A stretch of DNA of 64,000 bases, from positions 53,941-117,940 of the forward strand of contig DASYYB010000027.1 in NCBI GenBank assembly GCA_035934235.1, in the 5' to 3' direction. A program made the translations under genes and the position numbers. Below are positions 53,141-61,822 of this stretch, piece by piece. Origin of the DNA: REEB95 sp035934235 (GTDB lineage: Bacteria > Pseudomonadota > Alphaproteobacteria > ATCC43930 > CGMCC-115725). Each line of letters begins with the position of its first letter. The stretch's first letter is position 1. The notes beneath the pieces were generated by a model that saw only the letters and a list, made by a program, of their open reading frames with translations, did not search any database and was not told the origin of the DNA.

Positions 53141-53947
53141 GTGCGGCGGCGTCTGCGGATTGTCAGTCAGCAGCGGGTTGTCGTCGATATGTGCCAGATT
53201 GTCCCACGCGTACTGCGCCGCCTGCGACTGGGGCGCAAGCGCGATCACCCGCTGCCAATCGGCTTTGGCGCCGACGCTGTCGCCACGCAGCCGCCGGATG
53301 TTGCCGCGCTCGAGCAGACCCGGCACCGAATTGGGCGATAACGCAAGCGCGCGCGTGGCGTCGGCCTGCGCGAGCTCGAGCGCGTCGGTGCCGCCGACAT
53401 GGCGATAGGCCGAGGCGCGGAACACCAGCGCGTCGACGTTCTTGGGATCGGCTTCGAGCGCGCGGTTGAGATCGTCGATCGCCTCCCAGTAATGGCCGCC
53501 GTCGGCCAGCGCCTCGGAGCGGTCCACCAGGAAATCCGCGTTATGCGGCACGAAGCTGAGCGCCGCGTCGAATGCCGCCTTGGCGCGGTCGAGCTGATCG
53601 GCGAGGAGCCACGCCTGGCCCGCTTGATCGAGCGCGTCGCCGCGCAGCTCTGGCGGCTCGGACATCATCTGAGCGGCAAGCGCCTCGAGGCGCTGCGCCG
53701 CTTCGGAATAGCGCTTGAGCCCGATCAGCGCGATCGCCGCACAGTGCTCGGCGGGAAATCCGCCGCCGACCGCGCGCCAATCCTCGGCGGCCTTGAGCGC
53801 CGCCGCGGGATCGCGCCTGGTGTCCGCCAAGCAGGAATCATAGCGCTCCGACGGCGGCAAGACCGGAATGACCGGCACTGGCGCGGCACCGATCAGCAAC
53901 GGCAAAACGAATAAAAGCGCGGCCCTATTCGCCTGCCTGTGCCGCAT
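53138..53947 (-). CDS. Exported TPR-repeat protein
   Basis: 269 residues from the ATG at 53947. The start lies 23 bases inside the end of the RND permease gene, so the two are translationally linked. A signal peptide (ANRAALLFVLPLLIGAAP) precedes a short Cys-containing region and about four tetratricopeptide repeats (for example AKAAFDAALSFVPHNADFLV, then AIDDLNRALEADPKNVDALVF). TPR proteins scaffold complexes; being encoded behind an efflux pump suggests a periplasmic partner, but this is not known. Confidence 0.78.
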   Translation of the reverse strand: MRHRQANRAALLFVLPLLIGAAPVPVIPVLPPSERYDSCLADTRRDPAAALKAAEDWRAVGGGFPAEHCAAIALIGLKRYSEAAQRLEALAAQMMSEPPELRGDALDQAGQAWLLADQLDRAKAAFDAALSFVPHNADFLVDRSEALADGGHYWEAIDDLNRALEADPKNVDALVFRASAYRHVGGTDALELAQADATRALALSPNSVPGLLERGNIRRLRGDSVGAKADWQRVIALAPQSQAAQYAWDNLAHIDDNPLLTDNPQTPPH

Positions 53948-56900
53948 GATCCTGGTCGACGGTGTCGCCGTGGGCGGACGTCGGCGCGGCTTGGGCAGGC
54001 GCAAACCACAGCCGCACCTTTTCGAGGTAGAGATAGATCACCGGCGTGATGAACAGCGTCAGCGCCTGCGACACGATCAGGCCGCCGACGACGGCGAGAC
54101 CCAGCGGCCGGCGCAATTCGGAGCCGGCGCCGAAGCCGATGGCGATCGGCAAGCCGCCCATGATCGCGGCCATGGTGGTCATCATGATCGGCCGGAACCG
54201 CAGCAGGCAGGCCTCGAACATCGCCTGGTCGGCGGTGACGTCGCCAGCGCGCTGCCGTTCGAGTGCGAAGTCGATCATCATGATCGCGTTCTTCTTGACG
54301 ATGCCGATCAGCATGACGATGCCGATGATGGCGATGATGCTGAGGTCCTCGTGGAACACGAGCAGCGTGCCGAGCGCGCCGAGCCCAGCGGCCGGCAGGC
54401 CGGACAGGATCGTGATCGGGTGGATGTAGCTCTCGTACAGGATGCCGAGCACGATGTAGATCACCAGCAGGGCCGCCATCAGCAGCAGCCCCTGGCCCTG
54501 CAGCGCCGCCTGAAAGACCTGGGCGTTGCCTTGGAAGCCGGTGTTGACCGTGACCGGCAGATTGACCTGCCGTTCGAGCCGGCTGATCGCGTTGACGGCG
54601 GCGCCGAGCGACACGCCTGGCGCAAGGTTGAACGAGATGGTGACCGACGGCAGCTGGCCTTGGTGGTTGACCGTGACCGGGCCGACGCCGGACGCGATCG
54701 TCGCGACCGCGCCGAGCGGCACCGGCTGGCCCGTGGTGCTCTTCAGGTAGATTTTTGACAGATCCGACGGCGATTGCTGGAAGCGCTTGTCGAGCTCGAG
54801 GATGACTTCGTAATCGTCCGACGGCTCATAGATGGTCGAGATCTGCCGCGCGCCGAAGGCGCTGTAAAAGGTGTTGCGGATCTGGTCCATCGTGATGCCG
54901 AGCGAGGCGGCCTTGTCGGTGTCGACGTGGACGATCGCCTGACGGTTGCGCAGCTCGAGGTCCGAGTTCACGTCCTGGAAGCCTGGCAGATGCGCGATGC
55001 GGCCTTCCATATCGGTGGCGTAGCGGTAGAGCTCGTCGGTATCGGCGTCCTGCAACGTGTATTGATAGGTGCTCTTGGACAGGCGGCCGCCGAGCCGGAT
55101 GTCCTGCAGGCTTTGCAGGAACGTTCGCATGCCGGGCACCGTCGCCAGCTTTGGCCGCAGCTCTTGGATGACTTCATCCGCGGTCAGATTGCGCTCGTCG
55201 CGCGGCTTCAACTGGATGAAGAGGCGGCCGTTGTTGAGCGCGGGGCTGAAATTCGTCGCGCCGATGATCGAGCTGACATCCGAGACGTTGGGGTCGTCGC
55301 TGATGATCTTGGCGACGATCTGTTGGTGGTCGACCATCGACTGGAAGGACGCGTCCTGCGGCCCTTCGGTGAAGGCGAACAGATAGCCGGTGTCGACGGT
55401 GGGGAAGAACCCCTTGGGCACGACCGTGAACAGCGCCGCGCTCAGAATGATCGATAGGATGGTGATGCCGAGCACGGTGCGCCGACGCCGCATCACGCGT
55501 ATCAGCATCCACTCGTAGCCGGCGCGCAGTTTTTCGAACCCCGCCTCGGACCAGCGCAGCACGATGAATTGCTTCTCGCCCTCGCGATGCGGCTTCAGCA
55601 ACCGCGAGCACAACATCGGCGTCAGCGTCAGCGACACCAAGCCCGAGATCAGGATGGTCATGCTGATGGTGACGGCGAATTCGCGGAAGACGCGGCCGAC
55701 CACGCCGCCCATGAACAACACCGGAATGAACACCGCCACCAGCGAGAAGGTGATCGATATGATAGTGAACCCGATCTCGCGCGAGCCGCGGAAGGCGGCG
55801 TCTATCACGCGTTCGCCGCGCTCGATGTGGCGCACGATGTTTTCGAGCATGACGATGGCATCGTCGACGACGAAGCCGACGGATAGCGTCAGCGCCAGCA
55901 GCGACAAATTGTCGATGCTGTAGCCCATGACGTACATGCCGGCGAAGGTGCCGATGATCGAGACCGGCAACGCGAGCGCCGGAATGATCGTCGCGGTCGC
56001 GTTGCGCAGGAACAGATAGATCACCAGCACGACCAGAAACGCCGTCAGCATCAGCGTGAATTGGACGTCATTGACCGAATTGCGGATCGACACCGAGCGG
56101 TCGGCCATCACGTTGAGCTTGGCGTCCGCCGGCAGCTGCGCCTCGAACACGGGCAGCAGCCGCTTGATCGAATTCACGACCTCGATGGTGTTGGCGTCGG
56201 GCTGTTTCTGGATGCCGAGGATGATCGAACGGTGACCGTTATACCAGGCGGCGACCTGGTCGTTTTCGACGCTGTCGGCGACCGTGGCGACATCCTCGAG
56301 TCTTACCGGCGCGCCGTCGCGATAGGCGATGATGATCGGCTTGAAGTCGGCCGCGCGGTGATGCTGCTTCATTTGCAGCGTGAAGCTCTGGTCGGTCCCC
56401 ATGAGCGTGCCGACCGGCGTGTTGGAGTTGGCTGCCGCGACGGCGTCCTGGACGTCCTGCAACGTCAGGCCTTTGGCAGCCAGCGCCTCGGGATTGGCCT
56501 GGACGCGGAGCGCGTATTTCGCGGCGCCGAAGACGTTGACCAGCGCGACGCCGGGCAAGGTCGAGATGCGCTCGGCCATCATCGTCTCGGCGTATTCGTC
56601 GAGCATCGACAGCGGCAACGTGTCCGAATGCAGGGCCAGCAGGATGACGGACAGATCGGCCGGGTTGACCTTCTGGAAGCTCGGCGGTGTCGTCATCTCG
56701 ACCGGCAGCTTCTTGGCCGCGGTGGTCATCGCCGCCTGCACGTCGAGCGCCGCGCCATCGATATTGCGGCCGAGATCGAACTGCATGGTGATGCTGGTGA
56801 CGCCTTGGCCCGAGGTTGACACCATCGAATCGAGGCCGGCGATGGTCGAGAATTGGCGCTCGAGCGGCGTTGCCACCGACGACGCCATGGTCTCAGGCGA

Positions 56901-57062
56901 GGCGCCCGGCAGCTGCGCCGCAACCACGATGGTGGGAAAATCGACCTGTGGAATCGCCGCCACCGGCAGCAACCGGTAACCGAACAAGCCGAAGATCACG
57001 AAGGCCATCATCAGCAACGTCGTCATAACCGGACGACGTATGCAGGTCTCCGGCAACGTCAT
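53925..57062 (-). CDS. RND multidrug efflux permease (HAE1, MdtB/MdtC-like)
   Basis: 1045 residues from the ATG at 57062; the longer frame to 57356 runs through the adaptor gene. N terminus ETCIRRPVMTTLLMMAFVIFGLFGYRLLPVAAIPQVDFP, followed by 12 spans in two halves. The proton-relay acids lie in LSVGFVVDDAIVMLENI, and GTFAGMYVMGYSIDNLSLLALTLSVG is the usual TM3-TM4 segment. It pumps drugs or lipids with the adaptor encoded upstream (ATGA overlap). No outer-membrane factor is encoded nearby. Confidence 0.95.
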   Translation of the reverse strand: MTLPETCIRRPVMTTLLMMAFVIFGLFGYRLLPVAAIPQVDFPTIVVAAQLPGASPETMASSVATPLERQFSTIAGLDSMVSTSGQGVTSITMQFDLGRNIDGAALDVQAAMTTAAKKLPVEMTTPPSFQKVNPADLSVILLALHSDTLPLSMLDEYAETMMAERISTLPGVALVNVFGAAKYALRVQANPEALAAKGLTLQDVQDAVAAANSNTPVGTLMGTDQSFTLQMKQHHRAADFKPIIIAYRDGAPVRLEDVATVADSVENDQVAAWYNGHRSIILGIQKQPDANTIEVVNSIKRLLPVFEAQLPADAKLNVMADRSVSIRNSVNDVQFTLMLTAFLVVLVIYLFLRNATATIIPALALPVSIIGTFAGMYVMGYSIDNLSLLALTLSVGFVVDDAIVMLENIVRHIERGERVIDAAFRGSREIGFTIISITFSLVAVFIPVLFMGGVVGRVFREFAVTISMTILISGLVSLTLTPMLCSRLLKPHREGEKQFIVLRWSEAGFEKLRAGYEWMLIRVMRRRRTVLGITILSIILSAALFTVVPKGFFPTVDTGYLFAFTEGPQDASFQSMVDHQQIVAKIISDDPNVSDVSSIIGATNFSPALNNGRLFIQLKPRDERNLTADEVIQELRPKLATVPGMRTFLQSLQDIRLGGRLSKSTYQYTLQDADTDELYRYATDMEGRIAHLPGFQDVNSDLELRNRQAIVHVDTDKAASLGITMDQIRNTFYSAFGARQISTIYEPSDDYEVILELDKRFQQSPSDLSKIYLKSTTGQPVPLGAVATIASGVGPVTVNHQGQLPSVTISFNLAPGVSLGAAVNAISRLERQVNLPVTVNTGFQGNAQVFQAALQGQGLLLMAALLVIYIVLGILYESYIHPITILSGLPAAGLGALGTLLVFHEDLSIIAIIGIVMLIGIVKKNAIMMIDFALERQRAGDVTADQAMFEACLLRFRPIMMTTMAAIMGGLPIAIGFGAGSELRRPLGLAVVGGLIVSQALTLFITPVIYLYLEKVRLWFAPAQAAPTSAHGDTVDQDHAAQAGE

Positions 57063-58225
57063 GACTGCGAGTCCGGTTTCGCTCCGGGATGGCGGATCTC
57101 GACCTTGCTGCCGTTGGTCAGGCGCAGCTGGCCGTCGGTGGCGACTTGATCGCCGGCGGCGAGTCCGGCGCTGATGACGCTGACGCCGTCGATGGTGCGC
57201 GCGACCGTCACCGGCCGCATGTGCGCGACGCCGCCGTCCTTGATCACGTAGACATAGGTGGCGTTCTGGCCGACGAGCACGGCCGACGCCGGCACGGTGA
57301 GCGCGTTGGGATCGACCCGTTCGGTCACCGAGACGTTGACGAATTGTCCCGGCCAAAGCCGCTGCTGCGCATTGTCGAAGACCGCCTTCGCCGCGATTGT
57401 GCCGGAATTGACGTCGACGGTGTTGTCGAAGAAGGCAAGCGTGCCGGCGATCGCGTCGCCGCCGTCGCCGCTCGGCTTCACTTGGACCGCCACCGGCCCT
57501 TTCGCCATGGCGTCGCGCAGGCCGGGCAATTCCGCTTGCGGCAAGGTGAAGCCGACATAAATCGGCGAGATTTGGTTGATGGTGACGAACGGCAGGTCAT
57601 TGGCCTTGATGCTGTTGCCGGCCTTGATGTTGATGGTGCCGGCGCGGCCGTCGATCGGCGCGACGATCGTGTAATAGCTCAGTTGTGCCTGGAGATCGTC
57701 GACCTGCGCCTGTAGCGCCTGCTCGTTCGCCGTCGCCGTGTCGTAAACCTGCCGCGAGACGAACGCCTGCGACACCAGCGGCTTGTAACGCGCCACGTCG
57801 CGCTTGGCGTTTTCAAGTTGCGCCTTCATCTGCTCAAGCTGCGCGCGCGCCGCGCGATCGTCGAGCTTGAACATCACCTCGCCCGTCTTGACGAACTGGC
57901 CGTCCTTGATGAGGACATCGGTGATGTAGCCGTCGACGCGCGATTTGACGACGACGTTGGCGATCGCTTGAACAGTGCCGATGGTGTCGATCCGCACCGG
58001 CATCGGCTGTTGTGTCACGGCGGCGACCATGACCGGAACCGGCGGCTGCGCCGGCGCGGTCGCAACGCGCGGCGGCGCCAAGACGGCATAGCTGACGGCG
58101 GCGACAAGCACGATTGCGGCGGTCGCGCCCAACCACACGACAAGGCGGCCGCGGTTGCCCGCTTTTTCGATGACTGCCATGCGGCGCAAGCCCGAAAAGC
58201 GCCCTTGGCGCCAATAGTTTAACAT
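57059..58225 (-). CDS. RND periplasmic adaptor (membrane fusion protein, HlyD/AcrA type)
   Basis: 388 residues from the ATG at 58225, preceded by GGGGAA at the right distance; an ATG at 58180 lacks a ribosome site. One membrane anchor (VVWLGATAAIVLVAAVSYAVL), then the lipoyl half-motifs VVVKSRVDGYITDVLIKDGQ and YTIVAPIDGRAGTINI around a coiled coil (QLEQMKAQLENAKRDVARYK). It couples the permease to an outer-membrane channel. No TetR-type or two-component regulator is adjacent. Confidence 0.93.
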   Translation of the reverse strand: MLNYWRQGRFSGLRRMAVIEKAGNRGRLVVWLGATAAIVLVAAVSYAVLAPPRVATAPAQPPVPVMVAAVTQQPMPVRIDTIGTVQAIANVVVKSRVDGYITDVLIKDGQFVKTGEVMFKLDDRAARAQLEQMKAQLENAKRDVARYKPLVSQAFVSRQVYDTATANEQALQAQVDDLQAQLSYYTIVAPIDGRAGTINIKAGNSIKANDLPFVTINQISPIYVGFTLPQAELPGLRDAMAKGPVAVQVKPSGDGGDAIAGTLAFFDNTVDVNSGTIAAKAVFDNAQQRLWPGQFVNVSVTERVDPNALTVPASAVLVGQNATYVYVIKDGGVAHMRPVTVARTIDGVSVISAGLAAGDQVATDGQLRLTNGSKVEIRHPGAKPDSQS

Positions 58226-58443
58226 TGATTCCCCACTATACCGGCCCGTTCAGTCATATGCCAGAACGCGAATGCCTATCCCTCGGGATTCCGCCGTGAT
58301 CGCGACCTCGTTCCGGTCAATTTTGCGCGACGACACCCACGCCGTCGGTTAACCGCACTTCATGGCAGGGCTGCCGCATTGCGGGTTGCCGCGCAGCGGT
58401 TGGCGGTCCTAGCGTCGGGCCGTCTCGTTACAAGGAGTTTCCG

Positions 58444-58887
58444 ATGGCACAACCGAATTATCGCGAGCTTGCCGCCGACGCCTATCGTGCGCTCGGCGCG
58501 GTGCACAAGCTGATGCGCGGTTCGTCGATCGAGGCGACGCTGGTCGACCTGATTTATCTGCGCGTGTCGCAGCTCAACGGCTGCGCCTATTGCGTCGATC
58601 TTCATACGCACGATCTGCTTGCCGCCGGCGAGAAACCGCAGAAGCTCTACAACATGACGGTCTGGTACGAGGCGCCGTTCTTTTCGCCGCGCGAGCGCGC
58701 CGCGCTCGCCTGGGCCGAGGCGCTGACTCGGCTGCCGATCGAGCATCCGAGCGCCGCGCTGCATGAGGAAACAAGGCGCGCCTTTACCGATAAGGAATTC
58801 GCCGATCTGACCTTCGTGATCGCGACGATGAACGCTTACAATCGTCTCGGCGTCGGGTTCGAAATGCGGCCTAGCCTACGCAACTGA
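58444..58887 (+). CDS. Carboxymuconolactone decarboxylase family protein (AhpD-like)
   Basis: 147 residues with an AAGGAG site six bases before the ATG. The redox motif is LNGCAYCVDLHTHD with Cys47, Cys50 and His54, the AhpD-type peroxidase arrangement. The rest (ERAALAWAEALTRL, FTDKEFADLTFVIATMNAYNRLG) is the common CMD helical fold. It probably reduces peroxides or alkyl hydroperoxides rather than acting on muconolactone. Divergent from the RND adaptor with 218 bases between, and convergent with the hydrolase, four bases apart. Confidence 0.88.
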   Translation: MAQPNYRELAADAYRALGAVHKLMRGSSIEATLVDLIYLRVSQLNGCAYCVDLHTHDLLAAGEKPQKLYNMTVWYEAPFFSPRERAALAWAEALTRLPIEHPSAALHEETRRAFTDKEFADLTFVIATMNAYNRLGVGFEMRPSLRN

Positions 58888-58891
58888 GCCG

Positions 58892-59653
58892 CTAATCGAG
58901 CAGAGCGGTCAGCGTCCGCATCAGCAACGCGAGATCGTCGTCGCGCGACAGGCGGTGATCGCCGTCCTTGACCAGCGTAATCCGCACGTCGGTGGCGGCC
59001 AGGCGCTCGGCCAGCGCCAGGCTGCGCTGCCAAGGTACGTCATCGTCGCGCATGCCATGCAGGAGACGGACTGGTGCGCCGAACGGGATCGCCTTTCCCA
59101 TGATGAGGTGCTGACGGCCGTCCTCGATCAGCTTGCGCGTAATGAGGTAGCCCTGCTCGCCATAGGTCGAGGGAATCCGGGCCGCGCCCTCGCGTTCGAT
59201 GGTCTCGCGCACCGCGGGCGGGAACTGAGCCCACATCAGGTCCTCGGTCGCGTCGGGCGCCGCGGCGATGCCGATCAGCGCCTTGACCCGCTGTGGCCGC
59301 GCGGCCGCGAGCAACAGCATGATCCAGCCGCCGAGACTCGATCCAACCAGAACCTGCGGGCCGTCGGTCAGCTTGTCGAATACCGCGAGCGCGTCGTCGC
59401 GCCAACGACTCACCGTCGCATCGGCGAACACACCCGACGATTGGCCATGGCCGAAATAATCGAAGCGGACGAAAGCCTGGCCGCGCGATTCGCAGAAGCG
59501 ATCGAGCGCGAGTGCCTTGGTGCCGGTCATGTCCGACATGAATCCGCCGAGAAACACGACGCCGGGACCGCGGCCATGACGGCGATGGTAGGCGATTGTC
59601 GCGCCGTCCTCGCGTGTTAAGATGGATGGCGGAAGGTTTTGCAATTCGGCCAT
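58892..59653 (-). CDS. Alpha/beta hydrolase (ABHD10/11-like esterase)
   Basis: 253 residues from the ATG at 59653. Oxyanion region VVFLGGFMSDMTG, nucleophile VGSSLGGWIM with Ser106, acid in HGMRDDDVPW and the His in GDHRLSRDDD. It resembles bacterial ABHD10/11-type acyl-thioesterases and carboxylesterases near LPS genes in Rhodospirillales (from memory). The start is only 21 bases from the divergent glycosyltransferase start. The longer upstream frame (to 60769) is a shadow. Confidence 0.85.
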   Translation of the reverse strand: MAELQNLPPSILTREDGATIAYHRRHGRGPGVVFLGGFMSDMTGTKALALDRFCESRGQAFVRFDYFGHGQSSGVFADATVSRWRDDALAVFDKLTDGPQVLVGSSLGGWIMLLLAAARPQRVKALIGIAAAPDATEDLMWAQFPPAVRETIEREGAARIPSTYGEQGYLITRKLIEDGRQHLIMGKAIPFGAPVRLLHGMRDDDVPWQRSLALAERLAATDVRITLVKDGDHRLSRDDDLALLMRTLTALLD

Positions 59654-59674
59654 CGTCGATCCGGTGAACATTAT

Positions 59675-60877
59675 ATGAAGGACGCCGAGCCTAGCATCCG
59701 GGCTGCGGACGCGAAACGACGCCCGACCGTCCTCCAGATTCTGCCCGCGCTTGTCGCCGGCGGCGTCGAGCGCGGCACGGTCGACGTTGCGGCGGCGCTC
59801 GCGGCCGCCGGCTGGCGTTCGCTGGTGGCGAGCGCTGGCGGACCGATGACGCGCGAGCTCGAACGCGCGGGGGCGACGCATTTCACCTTGCCGCTCGCGT
59901 CGAAAAATCCGTTTGTCATGTACGCCAATGTCGGCCGGCTCGCGGCGCTCATCCGCGCGCACGAAGTCGACATCGTTCATGCGCGTTCGCGGGCGCCGGC
60001 GTGGAGCGCGCGCGCCGCCGCCGAGAACGCCGGCGTTCATTTCCTCACCACGTTCCACAACGCCTACGGCAGCAAATCTTGGCTCAAACGGCGCTACAAC
60101 GCGGTCATGGCCAGCGGCGAACTGGTCATCGCCAATTCCAATTTCGTCGCCGACCACGCCGCCGCCACCTATGGCATCCCGCGCGAGCGCCTGCGCGTGA
60201 TTCACCGCGGCGTCGACGTGGCACGTTTCGATCCGGAAAAAATCAGCGCCGAACGCATGGCCCGGCTGGCGCAGGAATGGCGCCTGCCCGACGGCGCGCC
60301 GGTGGTGATACTGCCGGGCCGGTTGTCGCGCTGGAAAGGACATTTCGTCCTGATCGAGGCGATGAAGCGGCTCAATCGGCCGCACATCCATACGCTGATT
60401 GTCGGCGCCGGTGGCGGCCCCAAGTACCGCGCGCAGCTCGACGGCGCGATCGCGCGCGCCGGGTCGAACGTCACGTTCCGCGTCCTCGACGAATGCCGTG
60501 ACATGCCGGCGGCATACATGCTGGCAGACGTCGTCGTGTCGGCCTCGACCGAACCGGAAGGTTTCGGCCGCGTCATCGTCGAGGCACAGGCGATGGGCCG
60601 GCCGGTGGTGGCAACGTCGCACGGCGGCGCCGTCGAGACCGTCGTACCCGGCCAGACCGGATGGCTGGTGGCGCCGAACGATGCCGACGCGTTGAGCGGG
60701 GCGATCGCGGACGCCTTGGCGCTCGACGGTCCAGGGCGAGCTCAACTCGCCGCCCGAGCGATCGCCCATGTCCGCGCCAACTTCACCACGGCGGTGATGG
60801 TGGCGCGCACGATCGCCGTCTATCAGGAGCTTTTGGGCGCCAAGCCGGCGTCCGTCGCGGCAACCGTCGCCGCCTAA
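59675..60877 (+). CDS. Glycosyltransferase family 4
   Basis: 400 residues from the ATG at 59675. GT-B fold: N-terminal QILPALVAGGVERGTVDVA, then HARSRAPAWSARAAAEN and TTFHNAYG; C-terminal nucleotide-sugar site LPGRLSRWKGHFVLIEAM, VVSASTEPEGFGRVIVEAQAMG with the catalytic-site Glu pair. It probably adds a sugar to LPS core or another envelope glycan. It is divergent from the hydrolase and 14 bases upstream of a GT9 gene. Confidence 0.92.
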   Translation: MKDAEPSIRAADAKRRPTVLQILPALVAGGVERGTVDVAAALAAAGWRSLVASAGGPMTRELERAGATHFTLPLASKNPFVMYANVGRLAALIRAHEVDIVHARSRAPAWSARAAAENAGVHFLTTFHNAYGSKSWLKRRYNAVMASGELVIANSNFVADHAAATYGIPRERLRVIHRGVDVARFDPEKISAERMARLAQEWRLPDGAPVVILPGRLSRWKGHFVLIEAMKRLNRPHIHTLIVGAGGGPKYRAQLDGAIARAGSNVTFRVLDECRDMPAAYMLADVVVSASTEPEGFGRVIVEAQAMGRPVVATSHGGAVETVVPGQTGWLVAPNDADALSGAIADALALDGPGRAQLAARAIAHVRANFTTAVMVARTIAVYQELLGAKPASVAATVAA

Positions 60878-60891
60878 GCGGACACCGCCGG

Positions 60892-61812
60892 GTGACCGAA
60901 CGGATCCTCGTCATCAAGCTCGGCGCGCTGGGCGATTTTGTCCAGGCCATGGGGCCGGCCGCGGCGATCCGCGCACATCATCCGCAGGCGCGGATCACGT
61001 TGTTGACGACGCCCGCCTATGCCGAGCTCGGCCGGCGCGCGCCTTATTTCGACGACGTGTGGATCGATGAACGGCCCGGCTGGGTGCGTCCCTGGGCGCT
61101 GGCGTGTCTGGCGCGCCGACTGCGCACGACCTCGTTCGATCGGGTCTACGACTTGCAGACGTCGGATCGCTCCAGCCTGTATTTCCATCTGTTGTGGCCG
61201 CGGCGTCCGCAATGGTCCGGGATCGCCGTCGGCGCGTCGCATCCGCACGCCAATCCCGATCGCGACCGCATGCACACGATCGACCGCCAGCGCGATCAGC
61301 TGGCGATGGCCGGAATCACGACGGTGCCGTCGCCGGACCTGTCGTGGGCGGCCACCGACATCGCGCGCTTCGAATTGCCGGACCGGTTCGTCCTGCTGGT
61401 GCCGGGTGGCTCGCGGCATCGGCCGGAAAAGCGCTGGCCGGCGGGCCGTTACATGCGGCTGGCGACATTCTTGACCAATATCGGGTTGACGCCGGTCCTG
61501 ATCGGCGGGCCGGACGACGTCGCCGCCGGCGGCGAGATCGTGCGCGATTGCCCGACGGTCCACAATCTGATCGGCCGCACCGGCTTCGGCGATCTGGTGA
61601 CGCTCGGCCGCGCCTGCGTCTACGCCGTCGGCAACGACACCGGTCCGATGCATCTGATCGTCGCCGGCGGCGCGCCAGCAACTGTGCTTTATTCCGCCGC
61701 CTCCGATCCCGCATTGACGGCGCCGCGCGGCGCGCGCGTCACGATTCTCCGGCGCGACGACCTCGGCGAATTGCCGGTAGAGGCGGTTGCCGCGACGCTT
61801 CCCTTGCGATAA
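60892..61812 (+). CDS. Glycosyltransferase family 9 (LPS heptosyltransferase type)
   Basis: 306 residues from the GTG at 60892. ILVIKLGALGDFVQAMGPAAAIR at the N terminus, RVYDLQTSDRSS in the middle and the ADP-heptose-binding part PGGSRHRPEKRWP, GRACVYAVGNDTGPMHLIVAGG. It likely transfers heptose to the LPS inner core. It follows the GT4 gene and precedes thrS, an order found in Rhodospirillales. Confidence 0.9.
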   Translation: MTERILVIKLGALGDFVQAMGPAAAIRAHHPQARITLLTTPAYAELGRRAPYFDDVWIDERPGWVRPWALACLARRLRTTSFDRVYDLQTSDRSSLYFHLLWPRRPQWSGIAVGASHPHANPDRDRMHTIDRQRDQLAMAGITTVPSPDLSWAATDIARFELPDRFVLLVPGGSRHRPEKRWPAGRYMRLATFLTNIGLTPVLIGGPDDVAAGGEIVRDCPTVHNLIGRTGFGDLVTLGRACVYAVGNDTGPMHLIVAGGAPATVLYSAASDPALTAPRGARVTILRRDDLGELPVEAVAATLPLR

Positions 61813-61822
61813 ACCGGCGCCC

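Noticed and set aside
53925..57356. A 1143-residue fusion of the adaptor region with the RND permease
   Set aside because: The first 98 residues are a shadow of the adaptor gene in another frame; the real permease starts at 57062 with the family N terminus.
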